The notes beneath the pieces are model-generated. The model saw only the letters and a list, made by a program, of their open reading frames with translations. It did no database searches and was not told the DNA's origin. From positions 1 through 12,786 of the forward strand of contig JAIRKV010000241.1 of NCBI GenBank assembly GCA_031259935.1: DNA of 12,786 nucleotides. The letters run 5' to 3'. This DNA is from Prevotellaceae bacterium (GTDB taxonomy: Bacteria > Bacteroidota > Bacteroidia > Bacteroidales > UBA932). Both the position numbers and the translations under genes were made by a program. The stretch's first letter is position 1. The number at the start of each line of letters is the position of its first letter. Shown here piece after piece: positions 1 to 5,504 of the stretch.

Positions 1-240
1 GATATTCAAATATTTTAAAAGAATTAAAAAATTAAGTTCCAATAATGTTAATTTTCGTTAATGTGTTAATTTTGTCGAAAAAATAACATAAACACGCAAA
101 AAAATGACTGAAATATGACCTGTCGGATTAAATGATTGACGCCGACAAAAAAATAAGATAAAATTGCAAATAAATCATATAATATCAAGTTACTTAATTG
201 TTTATATCACAAAACCATTTTCAAACAAAAGGTACGAATA
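1..240. other. AT-rich intergenic stretch, no gene seen
   Basis: No open reading frame with recognisable protein character is visible on either strand. The stretch is A/T-rich with many A runs. A small inverted repeat (tgtcgg at 121-126 and ccgaca at 142-147) is present, but it is not followed by a T run on either strand, so I do not call a terminator. A TAnnTTTG match on the plus strand (67-74) has no clear upstream partner and no gene behind it. Confidence 0.6.
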
Positions 241-323
241 TATAAGCATCTGCAAGCATCGTCATTGCTTCGGGCTAACGCCCTCGAAATGATATTTTTT
301 AAATTTAAAGATTTAAAGAAGCG

Positions 324-390
324 CGTCATTGCGAGGAATGAAATGACGAAGCAACCGAAGCGGAGCGGAGCTCAACGAAGTTAATCCAGA
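324..390 (-). repeat. GCAATGACG-type intergenic repeat, inverted orientation
   Basis: This begins cgtcattgcgagg and ends ttaatccaga. Its reverse complement matches the elements at 1148-1200 and 1653-1705, which read tctggattaacttcg through ctggattgcttcg to cgcaatgacg. The adjoining A/T spacer (aaatttaaagatttaaag at 301-318) is also inverted, so the whole block lies opposite to the array on its right. The element resembles the widespread short intergenic repeats of the CATTGCGAGGA..GAAGCAATCC type found in many bacterial genomes. Function unknown. Confidence 0.7.
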
Positions 391-455
391 AAAAACCGTC
401 CGAACTGTGATTTGTATGATTAAAATGATTAATAATGAAAAAAACGCAAAAAAAA

Positions 456-700
456 TATCCCGTAGGGATAAAATGTTGGTAGAAAAACGGTAGCATACAA
501 GTCGCGCGAGTTGCCGACGGGATTGTTTCGCATTCCGTTAGGAATGCAATCCAGAATTATGTTTTTTGTTCTTCTGGATTGCTTCGTCGCTGCGCTCCTC
601 GCCATGATGGTTCTTTTTCTACAGGTCGGCGACCAAAGGGACTTTGAGGGACACTTTAAATCTTTAAATTTTTAAATCCTTAAATCCTTGAAATAACGCC
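456..700. repeat. Composite repeat unit, first (internally deleted) copy
   Basis: The unit starts with the palindrome tatcccgtagggata (456-470). It continues with the ggtag/acggtagc segment and the hairpin gcattcc-gtta-ggaatgc (530-547). It then leaves the pattern of the longer copies and enters a perfect 11-base inverted repeat, gcaatccagaa (546-556) against ttctggattgc (572-582). It closes with the A/T spacer (654-698, ctttaaatctttaaattt and onward). Compared with the copies at 701 and 1284 it lacks the long inverted repeat and the aaggt-rich part, so it is best described as a deleted or recombined copy. Confidence 0.75.
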
Positions 701-760
701 TATCCCGTAGGGATAAAATGTTGGTAAAAAAAACGGTAGCGTACACGCCACGCGAGTTGC

Positions 761-920
761 CGACGGCATTGTTTCGCATTCCGTTAGGAATGCATCGCTC
801 GGTAAAAACGACATCGCTTTATGCATCACGTGCGGGTTACCGACGGCATTGTTTCGCATTCCGTTAGGAATGCATCGCTCGGTAGAAATAACATATCTTT
901 ATGCATCACGTGCGGGTTAC
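761..920. repeat. Tandem duplication, 2 x 80 bases
   Basis: Two adjacent 80-base blocks (761-840 and 841-920) both start cgacggcattgtttcgcatt and end cacgtgcgggttac. They differ at only a few positions, for example ggtaaaaacgacatcgc against ggtagaaataacatatc. Each contains the hairpin gcattcc-gtta-ggaatgc (776-793 and 856-873). The neighbouring unit at 1284 has one block only, so this is a local duplication within one repeat copy. Confidence 0.92.
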
Positions 921-996
921 TGCAAATGACTTGAAAAACCGCCGCTGCTCCGCACGTAACCTTTGGCTGCGGTGAAATTTCTACCGAGCGATGCAT
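870..996. repeat. Long inverted repeat in second unit (20-base arms)
   Basis: The left arm atgcatcgctcggtagaaat (870-889) is the exact reverse complement of the right arm atttctaccgagcgatgcat (977-996). The arms enclose 87 bases. A transcript from either strand could fold into a long stem, and short hairpins sit at both ends (856-873, and about 993-1009). The layout recalls small non-autonomous palindromic elements, but no target-site duplication was identified. Confidence 0.85.
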
Positions 997-1283
997 CCCG
1001 CTGGGATGCGGGAAACGAATGAAAATAAGGTAATAAGGTTGGCGGTGTGTGTTATCTTTTGCTCTACTAAGGTTGTTTTGTTGTTTAAATAAGGTGGAAA
1101 TAAGGTTTTTGTGTTTTGGCGTTTCATTTTGTGCAATGACGGTTTTTTCTGGATTAACTTCGTTGTGTTTCTGGATTGCTTCGCTTCGCTCGCAATGACG
1201 TGCCGGTTTTTTGTTTTGCCTTATATATTACTCTTTAAATTTTTAAATTATTAAATCTTTAAATCCTTGAAATAACGAAAAAA

Positions 1284-1783
1284 TATCCCGTAGGGATAGA
1301 ATATCGGTAGAAAAAAACGGTAGCGTACACGTCGCGCGAGTTGCCGACGGCATTGTTTCGCATTCCGTTAGGAATGCATCGCTCGGTAGAAACGACATCT
1401 CTTTGTGCATCACGTGCGGGTTACTGCAAATGACTTGAAAAACCGCCGCTGCTCCGCACGTAATCTTTGGCTGCGGTGAAATTTCTACCGAGCGATGCAT
1501 CCCTGCGGGATGCAGGCAACAATGAAAATAAGGTAATAAGGTTAAAGATGTGTGTATTATCTTTTGCTCTACTAAGGTTGTTTTGTTAATTTAATAAGGT
1601 GGAAATAAGGTTTTTGTGTTTTGGCGTTTCATTTTTCGCAATGACGGTTCTTTCTGGATTAACTTCGCTGTGTTTCTGGATTGCTTCGCTACGCTCGCAA
1701 TGACGTGCTTATTTTTCTGTCTTACTTCCATATTATTCTTTAATTTTTAAATTATTAAATCTTTAAATCCTTGAAATGACGCC
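1284..1783. repeat. Composite repeat unit, third copy (500 bases)
   Basis: This copy follows the second without a gap and has the same order of parts: tatcccgtagggata (1284-1298), a single 80-base-type block with the hairpin at 1360-1377, the inverted repeat, the gcatccc-tgc-gggatgc hairpin (about 1497-1513), the aaggt-rich segment (about 1529-1612), a GCAATGACG-type element (1653-1705), and the A/T spacer (about 1736-1780). It differs from the second copy by scattered substitutions, so the duplication is not very recent or the copies arrived separately. Confidence 0.85.
1374..1500. repeat. Long inverted repeat in third unit (19-base arms)
   Basis: The left arm atgcatcgctcggtagaaa (1374-1392) and the right arm tttctaccgagcgatgcat (1482-1500) are exact reverse complements. 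The interior is nearly the same as in the 870-996 copy, so arm pairing has been kept while neighbouring bases changed. This may indicate selection on structure, or only shared descent. Confidence 0.85.
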
Positions 1784-1835
1784 TGTCCCGTCAGGGATAG
1801 AATATCGGTAGAACGATAATCGCTGCCGAGCGATT
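1784..1835. repeat. Degenerate fourth copy of unit start, with hairpin
   Basis: The text tgtcccgtcagggatagaatatcggtag repeats the opening of the units at 456, 701 and 1284 in a decayed form. It then runs into a perfect hairpin, aatcgct-gccg-agcgatt (1818-1835). The hairpin lies about 40 bases beyond the yidD stop codon in the direction of transcription. It lacks a T run on the minus strand, so it could be an RNA-stabilising 3' structure but is not called as an intrinsic terminator. Confidence 0.6.
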
Positions 1836-1876
1836 GGTGCGAAGCATTGTCGATGACATGAAACACTTTGTTGAAT

Positions 1877-2086
1877 TTACGGAACAGGATCGTATCCGCT
1901 TTTTCCCCACGGATGACACGAAAAAATTCGTTTTGCGGCAAGCCACAAGCCTTTTATCAGTCCGTGTTTTTTTAGCGCTGTGATTGCGTATTCCGAGCAT
2001 GTCGGCGTGAATCTGCATGAAGGCGGTTTCAATGGCGACAAGCATATCTGATAAAATTTAATCAGCAATATGAATGGAAATATCAT
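1877..2086 (-). CDS. yidD: Membrane protein insertion efficiency factor YidD
   Basis: YidD is a small membrane-associated protein that assists the YidC insertase with inner-membrane proteins. The 69 residues read MIFPFILLIKFYQ at the start. The family signature CRFTPTCSEYA is at residues 24-34, and HPWGKSGYDPVP is at the C-terminus. The N-terminal hydrophobic helix with KFYQ..SPLKPP is also typical. The frame stays open upstream for another 30 codons, but the family begins at this methionine, so I start at 2086. That places the start 29 bases inside the 3' end of rnpA in another frame, an overlap also seen in other bacteria and suggesting coupled translation. It is the last gene of its cluster, and the repeat array follows. 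Confidence 0.93.
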   Translation of the reverse strand: MIFPFILLIKFYQICLSPLKPPSCRFTPTCSEYAITALKKHGLIKGLWLAAKRIFSCHPWGKSGYDPVP

Positions 2087-2489
2087 TGTGGTTTTCAATG
2101 TTTTTCGCAAGTTTTTCCATCGACCGGATGATACCTTTTTTGATTTCTTCGTATGACAATTTTTCTTTTGGCACATATACTATAATTGCGTTTATAACTT
2201 TATTGCTGTTGCGGGCTGTTGCGTTCAAATTGTGTTTATGCTGCCGGTAGGCTTCGCGGATTCTTCGTTTCAGCAAATTTCTGTCAACAGCCTTTTTGAA
2301 ATTTCGTTTTGCAACCGATATTGCTATTTTTGTTGTTTCGCTGTTTTGCCTGTCTTTATTTTTAATCACATAATTAACAAAAAACGGATATGATAAAAAT
2401 TTTTTGCCGTTTTGCATAACGTCTTCAATATCTTTACGTAAACGTAATCGCTCGTTTTTTCTGAAAACATGTTTGCAACTTTGTACCAT
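2058..2489 (-). CDS. rnpA: Ribonuclease P protein component
   Basis: This is the protein subunit of RNase P, which helps the catalytic RNA bind and trim the 5' leader of precursor tRNAs. The 143-residue product is very basic. The RNase P protein signature RNLLKRRIRE lies at residues 70-79, preceded by IAISVAKRNFKKAV, the usual strand and loop before the RNR helix. A C-terminal helix (YEEIKKGIIRSMEKL) completes the fold. Length is slightly above the usual 110-130 residues. The start is ATG. rpmH, which precedes rnpA in many bacteria, is absent here; a HemD-like gene lies upstream instead, 64 bases away, and yidD overlaps the 3' end. No promoter match was found in the 64-base gap, so transcription from upstream is likely. 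Confidence 0.95.
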   Translation of the reverse strand: MVQSCKHVFRKNERLRLRKDIEDVMQNGKKFLSYPFFVNYVIKNKDRQNSETTKIAISVAKRNFKKAVDRNLLKRRIREAYRQHKHNLNATARNSNKVINAIIVYVPKEKLSYEEIKKGIIRSMEKLAKNIENHNDISIHIAD

Positions 2490-2553
2490 TTTGTACTTTT
2501 GATATTGATTGATACTGTATCTACGTGATTACTTCATACATATCGTTTTATTT

Positions 2554-3291
2554 TTACTGCTGTTTCAAAAATTTTTCGAGGGCTGTTTTTATTGATGGAA
2601 TTTCGGGCGTCGGCGCTTTAATTGTAACGTTTAACTGTGCATCTTCGGCGGCTTTTGCCGTTGCTGCTCCGAATGTTGCAATAATTTTATCGTTTTGTTT
2701 GAAACGCGGATAGTTTTCGAAGAACGATTTAATGTCGGCGGGACTGTAAAACACGAGTATGTCGTAATCTTTCAACGAAAATTTTTTCATGTCGGTGTTC
2801 ACGGTTTTGTAAAATATTGCTTCGGTAAAAGTAAGTTTTGCCTTTATAAATGCATCCGAAAGGTCGGTTTTATGGTTACTGCTCAGCGCAAGCAGAAATT
2901 TATTGGTTTTATGTTTTGAACTTATAAGTTTCATTATGCTTTCGATACTTCCCGATCCGAAAAATATTTTGCGTTTTCTGTAAACAATATATTTTTGAAG
3001 ATAGAGCGCAATAGCTTCGGTTGCGCAAAAATACTTCATGGATTCGGGTATGGTAATTCTCAGCTCTTCGCAGATGCGAAAAAAATGGTCGATAGCGGTA
3101 CGCGCAGTAAAAATAATAGCGGTATGCGATAATATTTCAACACGCTGGCGGCGAAATTCTTTTATCGTAACTCCTTCTATCTGTATTAAAGGTTTGAATT
3201 TAACTTTTACATTAAAAACTTCTTCCAAATCGCTGTATGGAGATTTTTCCGTCGGTTCGGTTTGTGATATGAATATTTTTTGTATTTTCAT
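2554..3291 (-). CDS. HemD-like protein (uroporphyrinogen-III synthase family)
   Basis: This 245-residue protein shows the two-domain alpha/beta pattern of the HEM4/uroporphyrinogen-III synthase family: an N-terminal KIFISQ strand, a middle region with IIFTARTAIDHFF (about 59-71), and a second half with DILVFYSPADIKSFF (about 178-192) and IIATFGAATAKAAE (about 203-216). The last two match the family's 'F.SP..v..f' and 'iG..Ta.a' segments. In the heme pathway the enzyme closes hydroxymethylbilane into uroporphyrinogen III. Sequence conservation in this family is low and no other heme gene is present here. The role is therefore uncertain, and I give no gene symbol. Its ATG start lies 11 bases after the DUF4271-like gene, and it is followed by rnpA, pointing to one operon. 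Confidence 0.75.
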   Translation of the reverse strand: MKIQKIFISQTEPTEKSPYSDLEEVFNVKVKFKPLIQIEGVTIKEFRRQRVEILSHTAIIFTARTAIDHFFRICEELRITIPESMKYFCATEAIALYLQKYIVYRKRKIFFGSGSIESIMKLISSKHKTNKFLLALSSNHKTDLSDAFIKAKLTFTEAIFYKTVNTDMKKFSLKDYDILVFYSPADIKSFFENYPRFKQNDKIIATFGAATAKAAEDAQLNVTIKAPTPEIPSIKTALEKFLKQQ

Positions 3292-3302
3292 GCTAATTTT
3301 TT

Positions 3303-4115
3303 CTATAAAAAATCAATAATAAGCCATGCCGGCAATATTTCGATGGCGCAAAGGTACAAAATCAAAAAGAATAGTGAAATTTTTTCATTAATAAAAATCA
3401 TTATTATTTTTGATATTTTGAACAGATATAGCAATATTGTGATTACTGAAATCACTGTTAGCCAAATGCTTATCCTGTTAAATGGATTGACTGCACACAG
3501 AGTTAAAAAAAAGCCTGAAAACAGTCCGTAGATGCTCAAAATAATTATTTCCGTCGAAAATAATTTGTTTTTAAGTCCTTTCAGTTCCGATATGTATCCG
3601 ATAATTTTTATGATTAATATTTTTAAAACACAATAAAGGCATACGGCTGTTGCAATGACTGCAAAAAGTTCCAATGGAGTTTTCGATATGCCTGCATCTT
3701 TTTCGATTAAGTAAAAAAAGGCAGAAATAATAAATATCGAAAAAATCACAAACAAATTTATTGTGCGTATAAAAAAACGCGGAAAATTGTGATAACTTAT
3801 AAGTTTATTTTGTTTTGAAAATAATGCAATTCTAAGCAGTATGATGTTTTTTTTCGAAAATATAAGCACAACAATATAAAGCAGCAATAATCCCGAAATC
3901 AGCCAGCTTGCAGCTTCTCTGTTACCAACGAATACGTTTGGTGGCATTTCGGCAATTAATGATGCATGCAGCAGTTCGGGTTTGCTGTTCGGCATTTCTG
4001 TTGCCGGCGGCGCTGTGTCTGTCGAAATATCAATATCGGGACAGGCGCAAAACGGCGCATCGCAGCATGTATTGTGCAACCTGTTGACTGATATGTAATC
4101 GGAAGTTAATGTCAT
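3303..4115 (-). CDS. DUF4271-like integral membrane protein
   Basis: This 270-residue protein has about six predicted membrane segments (near residues 71-87, 116-137, 147-173, 187-208, 216-238 and 246-268) after a roughly 65-residue soluble N-terminus. The C-terminal LYLCAIEILPAWLII and the position next to HemD-like and rnpA genes fit the Bacteroidota-specific DUF4271 family, whose function is unknown to me. The N-terminal part is unusual: four cysteines at 17, 18, 23 and 25, then a Pro/Thr/Ser/Glu-rich linker. The ATG start is 17 bases after the SUI1-type stop. It is clearly co-transcribed with its neighbours. Family assignment rests on pattern and context only. Confidence 0.75.
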   Translation of the reverse strand: MTLTSDYISVNRLHNTCCDAPFCACPDIDISTDTAPPATEMPNSKPELLHASLIAEMPPNVFVGNREAASWLISGLLLLYIVVLIFSKKNIILLRIALFSKQNKLISYHNFPRFFIRTINLFVIFSIFIISAFFYLIEKDAGISKTPLELFAVIATAVCLYCVLKILIIKIIGYISELKGLKNKLFSTEIIILSIYGLFSGFFLTLCAVNPFNRISIWLTVISVITILLYLFKISKIIMIFINEKISLFFLILYLCAIEILPAWLIIDFL

Positions 4116-4132
4116 TTTTATTTTTAATAAGT

Positions 4133-4483
4133 TTAACCGCCTGACCGTTTTGCTTTGTAGCCTGCTTTTGCAAGCAATTCTATTATTTTATTACAGAAAT
4201 CGCCTTGAATAATTATTTCTCCGTTTTTCACCGAACCGCCTGTGCTGCATTTGGTTTTGAGTTCTTTGCCGAGGTTTTTTAAATCTTCGTCTGTTCCGAT
4301 GAAGCCTTTAACAAGCGTAACTTTTTTACCGTGTCGCTGTTTTTTATCAAGGCAAACCGTCAGATTTTGCTGGCGAGGCGGCAGTGTTTGCTGTTCGTTG
4401 CCTGTGTTCGTAGATGTGCTTATCCAGTCGGGATTTGTTGAATATACAATATTTGGCTGTGATTTCCAATTGTTATTTTTCAT
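4133..4483 (-). CDS. SUI1/eIF1-type translation factor (YciH-like)
   Basis: This 116-residue protein matches the SUI1 domain found in eukaryotic eIF1 and bacterial YciH. The N-terminal 40 residues are low-complexity (Asn/Thr/Gln-rich). The domain covers about 42-116: VTLVKGFIGTDEDLKNLGKELK (55-76), then the hallmark CSTGGSVKNGEIIIQGD (79-95), and the final helix (KIIELLAKAGYKAKRSGG). Bacterial members are thought to act on initiation accuracy or under stress, but their role is poorly settled. It is the first gene of the cluster running to yidD. Only about 20 bases separate its ATG from a terminator-like hairpin, so expression may depend on read-through. Confidence 0.88.
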   Translation of the reverse strand: MKNNNWKSQPNIVYSTNPDWISTSTNTGNEQQTLPPRQQNLTVCLDKKQRHGKKVTLVKGFIGTDEDLKNLGKELKTKCSTGGSVKNGEIIIQGDFCNKIIELLAKAGYKAKRSGG

Positions 4484-4497
4484 GTTGTATCGAATTA

Positions 4498-4531
4498 AAA
4501 AAGTGTCTAAAAAGTTTTTGCTTTTTAGACA
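4498..4531 (-). terminator. Intrinsic terminator candidate after gldN, bidirectional-looking
   Basis: A perfect 11-base inverted repeat, tgtctaaaaag (4504-4514) against ctttttagaca (4521-4531), has a 6-base loop. On the minus strand the stem is followed by C and six T, as expected for a rho-independent terminator of the gldN-end transcript. On the plus strand seven T follow at 4532-4538, so it could work both ways, but no plus-strand gene precedes it. The stem has low GC content, so termination may be incomplete. Confidence 0.7.
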
Positions 4532-4588
4532 TTTTTTTGATAGTGTTATTGAAAACTAAAATAAAAAAAATAATATAACAACAAAAAT

Positions 4589-5494
4589 TTAATATTCCCA
4601 AAAATCGTGTTCGGTATTTATTATCTCATTTTCCAGCCGTAATGATTCAAGCATTGCTTCTAATCCCGAACGGCTGTAATCATCAACGTGTCTGTTGTTC
4701 ATCGAAAGTCCTTCGGAAATTACGCGGGACGAGAATTTGCGGCGTTGAAACACGTCATCGTATGACATTGGCGCTGCTTCGTTTTTACTTGTGTAGCACA
4801 GCGTTTTTGCCAAATATTTACGTGCATCGGGATAATATATCCAGAATAACTGTTTTTTTGAATAGTCGCTTGTTTTTTCTTCATCGCCGTCGGCTGTCGC
4901 TATTGAGCGTTGAAATACTCTGACGGGACAAATTCCTACTATGCGTACAAACATTTGTGAATAGCGTTTGTCGAAAAACCATTCTTCCGTTACAAGCAGT
5001 TCCTTAACTTCGCCCCAGTTGAAATATCCTTTTACAAAAATTGTCGTATCTCCCGATCCGTCCAGTTTTTCTTCAACATATTGTCTGTCCTGTGCATCAA
5101 ACTGTTCGCGAATGGCTTTAATTGAAAGTGTATCTGTAAAATCTTCATTATAAGCAACGATTTCGCCTTTTTCTATTCCATCTACCAAACTTTGTATGAA
5201 ACTTTTATGTGTGCTCAATTCAATTGTCGGGAAATATAAAGGGTGATTTATTTTTTCGCTCAATTCGATGGCGCGCCATATTTTACGTTGCCATACAACG
5301 TCGGCTTCTTCCGTTTCGGGATATGGCACAACATTGCGTTCCGTCATATTTTTTTTAGGAAGATTCGTTCCTGCAACAAGGCTTTTCTTTTTTGCCTGCT
5401 GTTCGGTTTTTTGCGCCGTATTAACATTTTCCTGTGCAAATATGTTTAAGGAAAATATTAAAGTTAAAATTATCAGTAAAATATTTTTTTTCAT
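4589..5494 (-). CDS. gldN: T9SS ring protein GldN/PorN
   Basis: GldN (PorN) is a periplasmic protein that with the GldK lipoprotein forms the large ring under the outer membrane in the type IX secretion system, and it contacts the GldM periplasmic domains. The 301 residues begin with a signal peptide (1-20, KKNILLIILTLIF core, cleavage near IFA-Q). Family hallmarks include VVWQRKIWRAIELSEKINHP (66-85), NWGEVKELLVTEEWFFD (159-175), and LFWIYYPDARKYLAKTLCY (216-234) leading into DDVFQRRKFSSRV (246-258). It is the last gene of the operon, 10 bases after gldM, and a terminator candidate follows. Confidence 0.95.
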   Translation of the reverse strand: MKKNILLIILTLIFSLNIFAQENVNTAQKTEQQAKKKSLVAGTNLPKKNMTERNVVPYPETEEADVVWQRKIWRAIELSEKINHPLYFPTIELSTHKSFIQSLVDGIEKGEIVAYNEDFTDTLSIKAIREQFDAQDRQYVEEKLDGSGDTTIFVKGYFNWGEVKELLVTEEWFFDKRYSQMFVRIVGICPVRVFQRSIATADGDEEKTSDYSKKQLFWIYYPDARKYLAKTLCYTSKNEAAPMSYDDVFQRRKFSSRVISEGLSMNNRHVDDYSRSGLEAMLESLRLENEIINTEHDFWEY

Positions 5495-5504
5495 GATCTA
5501 AAAA

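Larger units (their letters stand above)
701..1283. repeat. Composite repeat unit, second copy (longest)
   Basis: This copy of the roughly 500-base unit carries, in order: the palindrome tatcccgtagggata (701-715); two tandem 80-base blocks (761-840 and 841-920); the right arm of a long inverted repeat (977-996); a gcatccc-gct-gggatgc hairpin near 993-1009; a segment with several aaggt words (1027-1115); a GCAATGACG-type element (1148-1200); and an A/T spacer (1231-1277). It is about 83 bases longer than the next copy, mostly because of the extra 80-base block. No coding function is supported. Confidence 0.85.

Noticed and set aside
67..74. Plus-strand TAnnTTTG promoter match
   Set aside because: No upstream partner at the proper distance and no plus-strand gene downstream; expected by chance in AT-rich DNA.
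121..147. Inverted repeat tgtcgg/ccgaca as a possible terminator
   Set aside because: The run next to it is A on the plus strand and no T run follows on the minus strand; the loop is also long.
1243..1500. An 85-codon minus-strand open frame inside the repeat array, sharing its C-terminal words with another frame at 1747-1941
   Set aside because: It is a translation of the repeat unit; the shared FQGFKDLII ending comes from the A/T spacer repeated in each copy. No independent protein signature is present.
456..1835. CRISPR array
   Set aside because: The repeated units are hundreds of bases long, directly adjoining and internally composite, with no short repeats separated by unique spacers and no cas genes.
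1791..2045. An 84-codon minus-strand frame overlapping yidD and the repeat edge
   Set aside because: It runs over the well-supported yidD in another frame and into the degenerate repeat, with no recognisable domain.
2087..2176. The 30-codon upstream extension of the yidD frame
   Set aside because: It overlaps rnpA deeply and lacks any match to the YidD family, which begins at the internal methionine.
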